Notes under the pieces: model-generated | The model's input: only the letters and a program-made list of their open reading frames with translations | Database searches by the model: none | Told to the model about the DNA's origin: nothing | Assembly (NCBI GenBank): GCA_019118545.1 | Contig: DWYT01000160.1 | Location: forward strand, 43,345 to 107,344 | DNA length: 64,000 nucleotides | Origin: Candidatus Mediterraneibacter merdavium | Lineage (GTDB): Bacteria; Bacillota; Clostridia; Lachnospirales; Lachnospiraceae | Direction: 5' to 3' | Shown here: positions 7,052 through 16,759 of the stretch, one piece after another | Position numbering within the stretch: the stretch's first letter is position 1 | Layout of the letters: every line of letters starts with the position of its first letter | Translations under genes and position numbers: made by a program

Positions 7052-8455
7052 TCAGTTCCAGAAGTCGGTTCTGTCTTTCAATTCGATATCCGCCGCCTTG
7101 AACACAGGGTCTTTTCCGGCTTTTTTCTGTTTTATATAATCGTGCATGGCACGGATCGACGGCCCGCCGAGGATAAGGATGACAGGCAGGTTGATCAGCG
7201 CCATCAATCCCATGAGTACGTCAGCGGTATTCCATACAAGTCCAAACTCCATGGTCGCCCCGGCCAGAACAATGAGTGCCGCCACGATACGGAAACCAGT
7301 GATCAGAGCTTTGCCGGGTTTTCTTCCACAGAGGAATTTCAATCCCATCTCAGCGTAATAAAAGTTCCCGATCAGCGTGGTGAAGGCGAACAGGCAGAGC
7401 GCGATGGTAATAAATATTGTGCCGAATCCGCCCAGAGAGTTGGAAGCGGCGGCCTGTACCCACGTCATGCCGGCAATGTCTTCGGACGGCGCCACTCCTG
7501 AACAGAGAAGCATAAACGCTGTGGCAGAGCAGATGAGAAGGGTGTCGATAAATACAGAGAGCATCTGCACCAACCCCTGCTTTACCGGGTGGGAGACTGC
7601 CGCGCTGGCAGCCGCGTTGGGAGCGGAACCCACACCCGCCTCATTGGAGAAAAGTCCTCTCTTGATACCCTGCATAACGCAGGAGCCGGCGAATCCGCCG
7701 AAGATCGCCTGAATGTCAAAGGCATTTCCGAAGATGTCGGCAAACATCTTCGGGATCGCCTGATAATGGGTCGCAACGATGAAAAGGGCGACGGCGAGGT
7801 AAAAGATACCCATTGCCGGGACAAGCACTCCCGTGATCTTTGAGATCTGCTTACTCCCGCCGAAGATTGCCGCAGCGAAGACGAGCGCAAGGATGAGTCC
7901 CACGATGATCGGAGTATAGTTTTCGTTAAAAAAACTGTATGTGCGGAAGGAATCTGCGATGTTAAAGGACGCCACAAGATTGAATCCGCCCATGTAGGTC
8001 ATAATAAGCACGACCGCAAAGAGCGCGCCGATCCAGTGCTTTTTAAGCGCTGCCTGAATATAGTAGGCGGGACCTCCGTAGGAGCTGCCGTCTTCCGCGC
8101 GGTGCTTGTAGATCTGAGCCAGTGTGCTCTCGATGAACGCGGAGGCGCTGCCGAGGATCGCGGTCAGCCACATCCAGAATACGGCCCCCGCACCGCCCAG
8201 ACAGATGGCAGTGGAGATACCGGCGATATTTCCTGTCCCTACACGGGAGGCAGTGGATACCATGAGCGCCTGAAAGGACGAAAGTCCGTTCTTGTCATTG
8301 CCGGGTTGTGCCACAACACGGAGTGATTCGATGAACATGCGGAACTGTACAAACCGCGTCCGGAATGAAAACCAGATGCCTGCCCCGAGAAGCAGGATGA
8401 TCAGGATATAGCTGTACAGCAGATCGCTTAGTGTGTTGATGATTTCTGCAAACAT
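7052..8455 (-). CDS. Alanine/glycine:cation symporter, AGCS family
   Basis: A 467-residue integral membrane transporter with about ten or eleven hydrophobic segments that takes up alanine or glycine with Na+ or H+. Family signatures are visible: FQALMVSTASRVGTGNIAG near residue 60, a GGPAYYIQ stretch near 130, and GLFSNEAGVGSAPNAAA near 270. The start at 8455 has GAGAGG well placed. A promoter on the minus strand lies at 8576-8604, giving a leader of about 115 nt with two short hairpins (GGCGC/GCGCC and CGGTG/CACCG). I could not see the conserved core of a glycine riboswitch in it. Amino acid specificity is not resolved. Confidence 0.93.
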   Translation of the reverse strand: MFAEIINTLSDLLYSYILIILLLGAGIWFSFRTRFVQFRMFIESLRVVAQPGNDKNGLSSFQALMVSTASRVGTGNIAGISTAICLGGAGAVFWMWLTAILGSASAFIESTLAQIYKHRAEDGSSYGGPAYYIQAALKKHWIGALFAVVLIMTYMGGFNLVASFNIADSFRTYSFFNENYTPIIVGLILALVFAAAIFGGSKQISKITGVLVPAMGIFYLAVALFIVATHYQAIPKMFADIFGNAFDIQAIFGGFAGSCVMQGIKRGLFSNEAGVGSAPNAAASAAVSHPVKQGLVQMLSVFIDTLLICSATAFMLLCSGVAPSEDIAGMTWVQAAASNSLGGFGTIFITIALCLFAFTTLIGNFYYAEMGLKFLCGRKPGKALITGFRIVAALIVLAGATMEFGLVWNTADVLMGLMALINLPVILILGGPSIRAMHDYIKQKKAGKDPVFKAADIELKDRTDFWN

Positions 8456-8575
8456 TGTATTTTCCTCTCTTTCTCTAGGCGCTTTATAACAGGGCGCCCC
8501 ACTGATGTAGGCTTCCCGGTGTGAGAGTTTCGGTGTAAACGCTTGATATCACCGTAAAGCCACAGTCGGTTATTT

Positions 8576-8604
8576 ATTATATAACAAGGGGGCGGTTTTG
8601 TCCA
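8576..8604 (-). promoter_or_regulatory. Promoter of the alanine/glycine symporter gene
   Basis: Read on the minus strand: TGGACA (8599-8604), a 17-bp spacer and TATAAT (8576-8581). It gives a transcript with about 115 nt of leader before the start codon at 8455. Confidence 0.65.
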
Positions 8605-8620
8605 GAAAAGCAAAATATCC

Positions 8621-8886
8621 GAAAGCGGCGGAAACATTTGAAGTTCAGTCAGCGGTAGGGAGCGGCCACGCTGTTCCGCTCCGGAATCTGGGAATATCTA
8701 ACGGGATGAGAAGCTGTTTAAAGGCAAAGCAGTGTGAGAGGCAACTCGGCTTCGCCTCAGACAATCCCCTCACACTGCTTAACAACACCTACCCATCCCG
8801 GTAAGATATTCCGACAGATTCCTTCAAAGTCACAGCGAGGCCGCTCCCTACCGCTGCTGCTCCTTTCAAATTCACCGCCCGCTTCC
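8621..8886. repeat. Large imperfect inverted repeat (about 266 bp)
   Basis: The arms fold onto each other over about 110 bases each. Exact blocks include 18 bases (CAGCGGTAGGGAGCGGCC at 8650-8667 against 8839-8856), GGAATCTG, AATATCT, CGGGATG and GCAGTGTGAG (8729-8738 against 8769-8778). Weaker pairing continues outward (AAGCGG-CGG, ATTTGAA). A small AGGC/GCCT hairpin closes the centre. A 68-codon frame from a TTG at 8598 crosses the left arm but has no ribosome binding site. It looks like a miniature transposon-type or other intergenic repeat, or a structured RNA. It is not linked to either neighbouring gene. Confidence 0.75.
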
Positions 8887-9081
8887 CACGGTACAAAGCG
8901 GAAATGCCGCTGAATTAAATGGCCGAAATATTACGCAGCGGGGTCTTTGAGTCAAGAACGCTTTATCTTGAGCAACTGAGAAAACTAAATGCTTGAAGAA
9001 TCTTTCGGGGCGGGTGAAGGAACTGAGGGTGACTTCGTAAGGGGATTAGTAAAACTCAGAGTTTCGGGGATGTCCCTTAGG

Positions 9082-9127
9082 ACTGCCGATGGAATTGTCT
9101 GACCGAAGGGAGTTGTCCATCGGCAGT
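9082..9127. repeat. Hairpin with 11-bp perfect arms next to the dispersed repeat
   Basis: ACTGCCGATGG (9082-9092) pairs perfectly with CCATCGGCAGT (9117-9127) across a 24-base loop. No T tract follows. It directly precedes the repeat copy at 9133-9213 and may belong to the same element. Confidence 0.55.
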
Positions 9128-9132
9128 TCTGC

Positions 9133-9213
9133 TTTTCGGACATAGCCGGAACCTGTAGTTTTTCTTATTCCCTGTAGCGGAATCCCGGCAGTCCTTCATC
9201 TGCTCCGAATACA
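9133..9213. repeat. Dispersed repeat, copy A (matches 63478-63560)
   Basis: About 80 bases match the region at 63478-63560 with about 89% identity, including exact blocks of 18 bases (9139-9156) and 27 bases (9172-9198). Both copies are in the same orientation, in gene-free stretches. On the reverse strand both keep short open frames in two registers, so I cannot tell whether it was once coding. Confidence 0.8.
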
Positions 9214-9244
9214 TTCTGCAATCTTTTGATCATGACGTCAGTCT

Positions 9245-9273
9245 TTGCATCATGGGCAGGATTGTGTTATCCT
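9245..9273 (+). promoter_or_regulatory. Candidate murE promoter
   Basis: TTGCAT (9245-9250), 17-bp spacer, TATCCT (9268-9273), 46 bases before the murE start. A second possible -10, TATACT, overlaps at 9273-9278. Confidence 0.45.
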
Positions 9274-9318
9274 ATACTAGTATGGGATGATATTGCATGA
9301 AAGCGAGGAGGAAGCATC

Positions 9319-10779
9319 GTGAAATTAGATAAATTGTTAGAACGGCTTGCCTATGAGGTGGTACAGGGAAGTGACGGGATCGAAGTTACAACGCTTGCCA
9401 ATGATTCGAGGAAGGTGCAGGAGGGAAGCGTCTTCGTCTGCATCAGCGGAGCGGTGTCCGACGGACATAAGTATGCGCATGATGTATGTGAAAAAGGCGC
9501 GGCAGCGGTCATCGTGGAGAAGGATGTGGAAGTGCCGGAGCATGTGACAGTCATCAAAGTATCTGACACAAGATATGCCCTTGCCCTGATGTCGGCGGCT
9601 TATTTCGGCTACCCGGCGGAGAAACTGAAAGTGATCGGCATCACGGGGACAAAGGGAAAGACGACCACAACATATATGATACGCTCCATCTTAGAAGGGG
9701 TGGGGCACAAGGTTGGCCTGATCGGAACCATTGAGGCAATCATCGGGGATAAGACGATCCCTGCGGCGAACACCACGCCGGAATCATTTACCATTCACCA
9801 GTATTTCGCCGAGATGCTGGAAGCGGGTTGTGACAGCGTGGTCATGGAGGTCTCCTCGCAGGGATTGATGCTCCACCGCACGGCGGGCATCGAGTTTGAG
9901 ATCGGCATCTTTACGAATCTCGGAAAAGACCATATTGGCCCAAACGAGCACAAAGATTTTGATGATTATAAGAGATGCAAGGCAATGCTGTTCAAACAGT
10001 GTAAGCTCGGCATCGCGAATGTGGACGACAAGTATTTTGAAGACATTTTCAAGGACGCCGCATGCCGCACAGAGACATTCGGTTTCTCCGAAAAAGCGGA
10101 TCTTCGCGCTGAGAATGTAGAACTTGTATCAAAGCCGGGATACCTAGGAGTGGCATACCATGTGACAGGACTGATGAACTTCGACGTGGAGATCGACATA
10201 CCGGGTACGTTCAGCGTGTATAATTCCCTGACCGCCATCGCGGTGTGCCGTCACTTCGGCGTTCCTGTGGAGAAGATCAAAGAAGCGCTGAAAAAAGCGA
10301 AGGTAAAAGGCAGGATCGAGATGATCAAGGTATCAGATGATTTCACACTGATGATCGACTACGCCCACAATGCCATGAGCCTTGAGAGTCTTCTTACTAC
10401 ATTAAAGGAATACCGACCGAAGCGTCTTGTCTGCCTTTTCGGGTGCGGGGGGAACCGCTCCAAAGACAGACGGTACGAGATGGGAGAGGTGTCAGGACGG
10501 CTTGCAGATCTTAGTATCATCACATCGGATAACCCGAGATTCGAGGAACCGCAGGATATCATCAACGACATTAAGATTGGCATCGGCAGGACGGATGGGA
10601 AATATGTAGAGATCTGTGACCGCAAGGAAGCGATCAGGTACGCGATCGCCAACGGGCAGCCGGGAGATGTGATCGTACTGGCAGGAAAAGGCCATGAAGA
10701 TTATCAGGAGATCAGAGGAGTCAAGCACCCCATGGATGAGCGAGTACTGATCGCAGAGGTGCTCGAGGAACTGCGGTGA
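9319..10779 (+). CDS. murE: UDP-N-acetylmuramoyl-L-alanyl-D-glutamate--2,6-diaminopimelate ligase
   Basis: This cytoplasmic ATP-dependent ligase adds the third residue to the peptidoglycan stem peptide. The 486-residue protein has the Mur layout: N-terminal UDP-binding domain, the ATP loop GITGTKGKTTTTYM near residues 106-119, the central domain and the C-terminal domain. The specificity loop reads DNPR at residues 404-407, the form associated with meso-diaminopimelate rather than lysine. The start codon is GTG at 9319, six bases after GAGGAGG. It opens the long co-directional run of housekeeping genes. Confidence 0.96.
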   Translation: MKLDKLLERLAYEVVQGSDGIEVTTLANDSRKVQEGSVFVCISGAVSDGHKYAHDVCEKGAAAVIVEKDVEVPEHVTVIKVSDTRYALALMSAAYFGYPAEKLKVIGITGTKGKTTTTYMIRSILEGVGHKVGLIGTIEAIIGDKTIPAANTTPESFTIHQYFAEMLEAGCDSVVMEVSSQGLMLHRTAGIEFEIGIFTNLGKDHIGPNEHKDFDDYKRCKAMLFKQCKLGIANVDDKYFEDIFKDAACRTETFGFSEKADLRAENVELVSKPGYLGVAYHVTGLMNFDVEIDIPGTFSVYNSLTAIAVCRHFGVPVEKIKEALKKAKVKGRIEMIKVSDDFTLMIDYAHNAMSLESLLTTLKEYRPKRLVCLFGCGGNRSKDRRYEMGEVSGRLADLSIITSDNPRFEEPQDIINDIKIGIGRTDGKYVEICDRKEAIRYAIANGQPGDVIVLAGKGHEDYQEIRGVKHPMDERVLIAEVLEELR

Positions 10780-10874
10780 TCGGCGCAGACCGGAGCGTTT
10801 GCAAGGGGATGTGTTGACTGCGGGACTGCCGGAGAGATTCTACGCAGGGGCGCTGTGGGGAGGATATAAGATTC

Positions 10875-13094
10875 GTGTTTGCAGATATTATAATAGATAT
10901 ACAGCATGAAAAACTGGATAAGATTTTCCAGTACCGCATCCCGGAGCGGCTTGAGGGAAAGCTGGAGCCGGGCATGGAGGTGCTGGTGCCTTTTGGGAAC
11001 GGAAACCGTCAGATTAAGGGGTATGTGACCGGACTGTCGGAGACGTGCAGCTACGACCTTTCCAAAGTAAAAGAGGTGGCGGACATCTCAGAGAAGGGCG
11101 TGGAGATCGAGGCAAAGCTGATTGCCCTCGCGGCGTGGATGAAAGAGAATTACGGGGGGACGATGATTCAGTCATTAAAGACCGTGCTTCCCATCCGCCA
11201 GAAGGAGAACGCCAAGGTGAAAAAGCGGCTGCGGCTTCTTCTTGACAAGGAGACCGGAGAGCGGCAGCTTCATTATTATCTGGCAAAGAACCAGAAGGCA
11301 AGGGCGCGGCTTATGGCGGCGCTTCTTGACGACGGAGTATTGGAATACGAGCTTGTGACAAAGAAGCTTAATATTACGGGTACGGTTATCCGGGCGCTGG
11401 AAGAACAGAGGGTGCTCTGTGTGGAGACAGAACAGGTCTACCGCAATCCGGTGAAGCAGGCAGATACAGAGGCGAGGAATATTACCTACACACAGGAACA
11501 GCAGGAGATCATCAGCCGTTTCCGGGGAGACTACGAGGCGGGAGAAAGGCATACCTACCTGATCCACGGTGTTACGGGCAGCGGAAAGACTGAGGTATAT
11601 ATGGAGATGATCCGCACCGTCGTGGATATGGGGAAACAGGCGATTGTGCTTATCCCAGAGATTGCTCTTACTTATCAGACGGTGATGCGTTTCTACCGGC
11701 GGTTCGGAGACCGGGTGTCCATCATGAACTCCCGGCTGTCTGCAGGCGAGCGGTACGACCAGATGATGCGGGCAAAGGATGGGAAAGTGGATGTGATGAT
11801 CGGCCCGCGCTCCGCCCTTTTTACCCCGTTTCCGGATCTGGGACTTATTGTCATCGACGAGGAGCATGAGCCTACCTATAAAAGCGAGCAGACGCCCCGG
11901 TATCACGCACGTGAGGTCGCGGTGAGGAGGGCGCAGGCGGAGGGCGCGGGAGTGGTCTTGGGGAGCGCGACCCCTTCCATGGAAGCCATGTACCGGGCGA
12001 GGAAAGGCGAGTATGTCCTGCTTGAAATGAAGAACCGTTCGGGGAGACAGCGGCTCGCGGACGTATATACTGTAGATCTGCGGGAAGAATTAAAGAGCGG
12101 CAACCGCTCCATCTTAAGCAGGAAGCTGACAGAGCTGATGCGGGATCGTCTGGAGAAGAAGGAGCAGGTCATGCTCTTTTTAAACAGAAGAGGTTATTCA
12201 GGTTTTCTCTCATGCAGGGATTGCGGGCATGTGATAAAATGTCCTCACTGCAGCGTATCGCTCTCCGTCCACCGGGACGGGAAGATGCGCTGTCACTACT
12301 GCGGCTATACGCGGCCCAGAGCCGGAGAGTGCCCGGAGTGCGGCTCCGGCCACATCGGAGAGTTCCGGGCGGGAACCCAGCAGATTGAAGATATCGTAAA
12401 AGAGACATTTCCCGGAGCTAGGGTGCTGCGGATGGACATGGACACCACCCGGCAGAAGGACGCCCACGAGAAGATATTATCCGCATTTGCCAATGAGGAG
12501 GCGGACATCCTTGTGGGGACGCAGATGATTGTGAAAGGGCACGATTTCCCAAATGTCACCCTAGTGGGGGTGCTTGCGGCGGATATGTCTTTATATACGG
12601 ATGATTACCGCTCCGGTGAGCGGACGTTCCAGCTCCTGACGCAGGCAGCGGGGCGCGCGGGAAGAGGCGAGCGAAAAGGCGAGGCAGTCATCCAGACATA
12701 CAGTCCCGACCACTATGCAGTGGCGACGGCTGCCGCGCAGGACTATGAAGCATTTTATGAGGAGGAGATCCGCTACCGGGAGCTGATGGGATACCCGCCC
12801 GCAGAGAATCTGATGGCAGTATTCGTCTCCTGCGAGGATGAAGGACTGCTGGAGAAGGGTTGTCATTATCTGAAAGAATACATTGTCCGCGTGAGGGGGA
12901 AAAGCGGGGCGAAGGTGATCGGCCCGGCCAGTCCGGGCGTTGATAAGATCAAAGATGTCTACCGCAGGGTGATCTATGTAAAGGCAGCGGATTATGGCGC
13001 GCTGGTCGTGATAAAGGACAGAGTAGAGCAATATATTGAGATAAATTCAGGATTTAACAAGATGTGGATACAGTTTGACTTTAACCCACTGTAA
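10875..13094 (+). CDS. priA: Primosomal replication-restart helicase PriA
   Basis: PriA recognises stalled forks and reloads the replicative helicase. The 739-residue protein has the N-terminal 3'-end binding region, helicase motif [12 protein letters not shown], the DEEH Walker B, and a zinc region with paired cysteines (CRDCGH, CPHCS, CHYCGY, CPECGS), then [20 protein letters not shown] and QAAGRAGR. The start is GTG at 10875. It ends ten bases before the def start codon. Confidence 0.97.
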   Translation: MFADIIIDIQHEKLDKIFQYRIPERLEGKLEPGMEVLVPFGNGNRQIKGYVTGLSETCSYDLSKVKEVADISEKGVEIEAKLIALAAWMKENYGGTMIQSLKTVLPIRQKENAKVKKRLRLLLDKETGERQLHYYLAKNQKARARLMAALLDDGVLEYELVTKKLNITGTVIRALEEQRVLCVETEQVYRNPVKQADTEARNITYTQEQQEIISRFRGDYEAGERHTYLIHGVTGSGKTEVYMEMIRTVVDMGKQAIVLIPEIALTYQTVMRFYRRFGDRVSIMNSRLSAGERYDQMMRAKDGKVDVMIGPRSALFTPFPDLGLIVIDEEHEPTYKSEQTPRYHAREVAVRRAQAEGAGVVLGSATPSMEAMYRARKGEYVLLEMKNRSGRQRLADVYTVDLREELKSGNRSILSRKLTELMRDRLEKKEQVMLFLNRRGYSGFLSCRDCGHVIKCPHCSVSLSVHRDGKMRCHYCGYTRPRAGECPECGSGHIGEFRAGTQQIEDIVKETFPGARVLRMDMDTTRQKDAHEKILSAFANEEADILVGTQMIVKGHDFPNVTLVGVLAADMSLYTDDYRSGERTFQLLTQAAGRAGRGERKGEAVIQTYSPDHYAVATAAAQDYEAFYEEEIRYRELMGYPPAENLMAVFVSCEDEGLLEKGCHYLKEYIVRVRGKSGAKVIGPASPGVDKIKDVYRRVIYVKAADYGALVVIKDRVEQYIEINSGFNKMWIQFDFNPL

Positions 13095-13104
13095 GGAGGA
13101 GACT

Positions 13105-13605
13105 ATGGGAATCAGAGAAGTAAGAGAGATCGGAGACGAGATACTGACGAAGCAGTGTAAGGATGTGCCGAAGATGACCCTTCGGACAAAGATCCTTATC
13201 GGAGACATGCTAGACACGATGTATGAGAAAAACGGCGTTGGACTTGCGGCTCCGCAGGTGGGCGTTTTAAAAAAGATCGTGGTCATCGATGTGGGAGAGG
13301 GGCCGATTGTGCTCATCAACCCGGAGATCGTCGAGACCTTCGGAGAGCAGACCGGAGAGGAAGGGTGCTTAAGCGTACCGGGGAAATGGGGCATCGTCAC
13401 CCGCCCGGAGAAGGTGAAGGTGCGCGCATTCAATCAGGACATGGAGCCATTTGAGATGGAGGGCGAGGGTCTTCTGGCGAGGGCATTCTGCCATGAGATC
13501 GACCACCTTCGAGGGGAACTCTATGTAGATAAGGCGGAAGACGGCCTCCACGACGTGAGCGAGCAGTACGAAGATGAGGACGACACAGAAGAAACGGAGG
13601 AGTAG
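13105..13605 (+). CDS. def: Peptide deformylase
   Basis: It removes the formyl group from the N-terminal methionine of nascent proteins. The 166-residue metalloenzyme shows the three family motifs: [19 protein letters not shown] with the metal-binding Cys, and [11 protein letters not shown] with the HExxH metal site. The ATG at 13105 is preceded by AAGGAGGA; the frame stays open to 13075 inside priA but that stretch is not family-like. The acidic tail ([12 protein letters not shown]) is low complexity. It is followed directly by fmt, the enzyme that adds the same formyl group. Confidence 0.97.
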   Translation: MGIREVREIGDEILTKQCKDVPKMTLRTKILIGDMLDTMYEKNGVGLAAPQVGVLKKIVVIDVGEGPIVLINPEIVETFGEQTGEEGCLSVPGKWGIVTRPEKVKVRAFNQDMEPFEMEGEGLLARAFCHEIDHLRGELYVDKAEDGLHDVSEQYEDEDDTEETEE

Positions 13606-13609
13606 AGCG

Positions 13610-14605
13610 ATGCGCGTGATATTTATGGGGACACCGGATTTCTCCGTGGGAACACTGGAAGCGCTGATTGCGGCAGGACATGACGTGTGCCTTGCGGTGA
13701 CCCAGCCGGATAAGCCGAAGGGAAGAGGGAAAGAGATGCAGTTCCCCCCGGTGAAGGAGACGGCGCTGAAATATGGCATCCCAGTCTATCAGCCGAGGAA
13801 GATCCGGGAGCCGGAGTGTGTAGAAGAGCTTAAGAAATACAATGCAGACGTGATGGTCGTTATTGCTTTCGGGCAGATCCTGCCGAAGACGATTCTGGAG
13901 CTGACGCCATACGGCTGTATCAATGTCCATGCGTCTCTGCTCCCGAAGTACCGCGGAGCGGCGCCCATCCAGTGGTCTATCATCGAGGGGGAAACGGTGA
14001 CAGGCGTGACCACCATGCAGATGGACGAAGGACTGGACACGGGCGACATGATCATGAAGGAAGAAGTGCCGATCACGGAGAACGAGACTGGGGAGAGCCT
14101 GCATGATAAGCTGGCCAAAGCCGGGGCGCAGCTCTGCGTAAAAACGCTGACAGCGCTGGAGGATAAGACGGCGGTATTTGAAAAGCAGGGGGAGAGTCCC
14201 ACGGCTTACGCGAAGATGCTCACAAAAGAGATGGGAAATATCGACTGGGAGCAGTCCGCCGTGCAGATCGAACGGCTCATCAGAGGCTTAAATTCATGGC
14301 CCAGCGCGTATACCCACTGGAATGGCAAAGTGATGAAACTCTGGCGGGCAAAGGCGAAGGCAGAAGTGTCAGCAGAAAGGAAAACGGGCGCGGAAGAGGG
14401 CGCGGAAGCAGGAGCGGAAACGCAAGCGGCTTTCGCCCGGCCGGGCACAGTCATCGCCGTAGGCAAAGATGAATTTGCCGTACAGACCGGAGACGGAGTG
14501 CTGTATGTATATGAAGTGCAGATTCCGGGAAAAAAGAGAATGGAGACAGGCGCTTTTCTGAGGGGGTACACAATGGAGCCGGGCACAGTCCTCACAAGAG
14601 AGTGA
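13610..14605 (+). CDS. fmt: Methionyl-tRNA formyltransferase
   Basis: It formylates initiator Met-tRNA using 10-formyl-tetrahydrofolate. Motifs: IFMGTPDFSVGTLE at the N-terminus and INVHASLLPKYRGAAPIQW near residue 105, with the C-terminal tRNA-binding domain from about 205. The start is ATG at 13610, nine bases after CGGAGGAG. At 331 residues it is longer than usual because of an Ala/Glu-rich stretch near residues 250-280 (SAERKTGAEEGAEAGAET) in the C-terminal domain. It lies four bases after def. Confidence 0.96.
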   Translation: MRVIFMGTPDFSVGTLEALIAAGHDVCLAVTQPDKPKGRGKEMQFPPVKETALKYGIPVYQPRKIREPECVEELKKYNADVMVVIAFGQILPKTILELTPYGCINVHASLLPKYRGAAPIQWSIIEGETVTGVTTMQMDEGLDTGDMIMKEEVPITENETGESLHDKLAKAGAQLCVKTLTALEDKTAVFEKQGESPTAYAKMLTKEMGNIDWEQSAVQIERLIRGLNSWPSAYTHWNGKVMKLWRAKAKAEVSAERKTGAEEGAEAGAETQAAFARPGTVIAVGKDEFAVQTGDGVLYVYEVQIPGKKRMETGAFLRGYTMEPGTVLTRE

Positions 14606-14640
14606 CGCGGCGGTTCCTGTGAGATCAGGAGGTTGATACG

Positions 14641-15345
14641 ATGTTTTACTATTATTATGACTGGACATATATCCTTGTGTTGGTGGGAGCGCTCATCTGT
14701 ATGGCCGCTTCCGCAAGAGTGAACAGCACATTTTCCAGATATTCCACAGTCCGCAGCCATTCGGGGATGACCGGGAAAGAGGCGGCGGAGCAGATCTTAC
14801 ACAGAAACGGGATCTATGATGTGCAGGTGATCCATATCCCGGGCAATCTGACAGATCATTACAATCCCTCGAAGAAAACACTGGGACTTTCGGATACGGT
14901 GTATAATTCTTCGTCTGTTGCGGCCATCGGCGTGGCGGCTCATGAGTGCGGACACGCGGTTCAGCATGCCACAGGCTATGCTCCGCTTTCCATCAGAGGG
15001 GCGCTGGTGCCTGTGGCAAATATCGGTTCCATGGCGGCATGGCCTCTTATTATTATCGGTCTGCTTTTGAACGGGCAGACATCCGCATTGTTCATTAATC
15101 TTGGTATCCTGCTCTTTACGGCGGCGGTTCTTTTTCAGATCGTCACCCTGCCCGTAGAGTTCAATGCGTCGGGCAGAGCCATAAAAGTGCTGGAGACATC
15201 CGGGATGCTCTATCCTGAGGAAGTAGAGTCTGTGAAAAAGGTGCTGGGAGCGGCGGCCCTTACCTATGTGGCAAGCGCGGCGGCGATGATCCTGCAGCTT
15301 CTGCGTCTGTTCATCATAGCGGGAGGAAGAAGAAGGAATGACTAA
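14641..15345 (+). CDS. Membrane zinc metallopeptidase, YugP-like
   Basis: A 234-residue membrane protein with the zinc motif HECGH in AAHECGHAVQHATGYAPL near residue 100. An N-terminal hydrophobic segment (about 6-25), two central segments (about 125-175) and a C-terminal one (about 205-228) frame it. It belongs to the neutral zinc metallopeptidase family typified by B. subtilis YugP; substrates are unknown. A GATCAGGAGG site precedes the ATG. It overlaps rsmB by eight bases, so the two are co-translated. Confidence 0.88.
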   Translation: MFYYYYDWTYILVLVGALICMAASARVNSTFSRYSTVRSHSGMTGKEAAEQILHRNGIYDVQVIHIPGNLTDHYNPSKKTLGLSDTVYNSSSVAAIGVAAHECGHAVQHATGYAPLSIRGALVPVANIGSMAAWPLIIIGLLLNGQTSALFINLGILLFTAAVLFQIVTLPVEFNASGRAIKVLETSGMLYPEEVESVKKVLGAAALTYVASAAAMILQLLRLFIIAGGRRRND

Positions 15346-16759
15346 AGCTGTAAATGAACGGGAACTTGTGCTGGCAGTCCTTATGGAAGTGACGGAGAAC
15401 GGGCAGTTCAGCCATATCGTATTAAGGGATGTGCTTTCGAAATACCAGTATCTTGAGAAACGGGAGAGGGCGTTTATCACCCGTGTGACAGAGGGAACAC
15501 TGGAGCATCTTATTGAGATCGACTATATACTAGATCAGTTCTCCAAAGTAAAAGTAAAAAAGATGAAGCCGGTGATCCGCAATCTGCTGCGCAGCGCGGT
15601 TTACCAGCTCAAATATATGGACAGCGTCCCGGACCGCGCCGTGTGCAGCGAGTCCGTGAAGCTGGCGGTCAGAAAAGGTTTCTCAGGACTTAGAGGGTAT
15701 GTCAACGGAGTGTTGCGCAATATTGCCAGAGACATTGGGGATATAAAGTATCCTACAGAGGAAGTGCAGTCTCTCTCCGTGCGTTACTCCTGTCCGGAGT
15801 GGATCATCCGTCTCTGGCGGCAGTCTTACAGCATAGATGTGATCGAAAAGATGCTGGACGATTTCCTGAGGGAGAAGCCGACGACGATGCGCTGCTGCTT
15901 AAGCCGTACAACGCTGGAAGAACTGACAAAGAAGCTCAGGGAAGAGGGAGTAACGGCAGAGCCACATCCGTACCTGCCCTATGCCCTCTCTATATCAGGC
16001 TATGATTATCTGGAAGGACTTGAGTGCTTCCGGGAAGGCTTGTTCATGGTGCAGGATGTCAGCTCCATGCTCGTGGGAGAGCTGGCGGCTCCGAAAGCAG
16101 GGGATCGAATCGTCGATGTGTGCGCCGCACCGGGAGGAAAAGCGCTTCACGCGGCGGAGAAGCTGTGGATGGCAGAGCGTGACGTCCGCGCGGAAGGGAA
16201 CGGCGGCGGTCATGTGGAAGCTCGCGACCTGACAGAGTATAAAGTGGAACTGATCGAGGAGAATATCGAACGCTCCGGACTTATGAACATCTCGGCAGTG
16301 TGCAGGGATGCCTCTGTGCCGGATGAAGAGTGGCGTGGGAAGGCGGACATTGTGATCGCTGATCTGCCCTGCTCCGGTCTGGGTGTGCTCGGCAGAAAGG
16401 CAGACTTAAAATACAACGCATCGCCTGAGGGTATCGAAAGTCTTGTGGAGCTGCAGAGGAAAATACTCTCCTGCGCAAAAGATATGGTAAAACCGGGCGG
16501 GACGCTCCTATACAGTACGTGTACGGTGAACCCTTCGGAGAATATAGAGAACGTACACTGGTTTTTGAAAGAAAATACAGAGTTTGAAGCAGATGATATC
16601 GGGGAAAAGCTCTGCGCACAATTAAGGGAAAGCGTGATTGAAAAAGGATGCCTCCAGCTTTTGCCGGGCGTACATAAAAGCGACGGATTCTTTATCGCGC
16701 GGTTGGTAAAGAAACATAAGGGACGGACAGGGAATGAAGAAAGATATCCGGGCATATGA
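15338..16759 (+). CDS. rsmB: 16S rRNA (cytosine-967-C5)-methyltransferase
   Basis: A 473-residue SAM-dependent RNA methyltransferase. Residues about 1-150 are the NusB-like RNA-binding domain (AFITRVTEGTLEHLIEIDYI). The Rossmann catalytic part has VDVCAAPGGKALHAAEKL, with the two cysteines of the family in ADLPCSGLGVLG and LLYSTCTVNPSEN. It contains a slightly extended charged segment around residue 275 (WMAERDVRAEGNGGG). It overlaps the peptidase gene upstream and rlmN downstream, so it sits inside a tightly packed operon. Confidence 0.95.
   Translation: MTKAVNERELVLAVLMEVTENGQFSHIVLRDVLSKYQYLEKRERAFITRVTEGTLEHLIEIDYILDQFSKVKVKKMKPVIRNLLRSAVYQLKYMDSVPDRAVCSESVKLAVRKGFSGLRGYVNGVLRNIARDIGDIKYPTEEVQSLSVRYSCPEWIIRLWRQSYSIDVIEKMLDDFLREKPTTMRCCLSRTTLEELTKKLREEGVTAEPHPYLPYALSISGYDYLEGLECFREGLFMVQDVSSMLVGELAAPKAGDRIVDVCAAPGGKALHAAEKLWMAERDVRAEGNGGGHVEARDLTEYKVELIEENIERSGLMNISAVCRDASVPDEEWRGKADIVIADLPCSGLGVLGRKADLKYNASPEGIESLVELQRKILSCAKDMVKPGGTLLYSTCTVNPSENIENVHWFLKENTEFEADDIGEKLCAQLRESVIEKGCLQLLPGVHKSDGFFIARLVKKHKGRTGNEERYPGI

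Noticed and set aside
8456-8575. A glycine riboswitch in front of the alanine/glycine symporter gene
   Set aside because: The leader is long enough for one aptamer but I could not find the conserved core; only two short hairpins are visible.
8598-8804. A 68-codon frame from a TTG across the large inverted repeat
   Set aside because: There is no ribosome binding site, and the sequence is better explained by the palindrome. Related repeats may have given rise to predicted peptides in other genomes.
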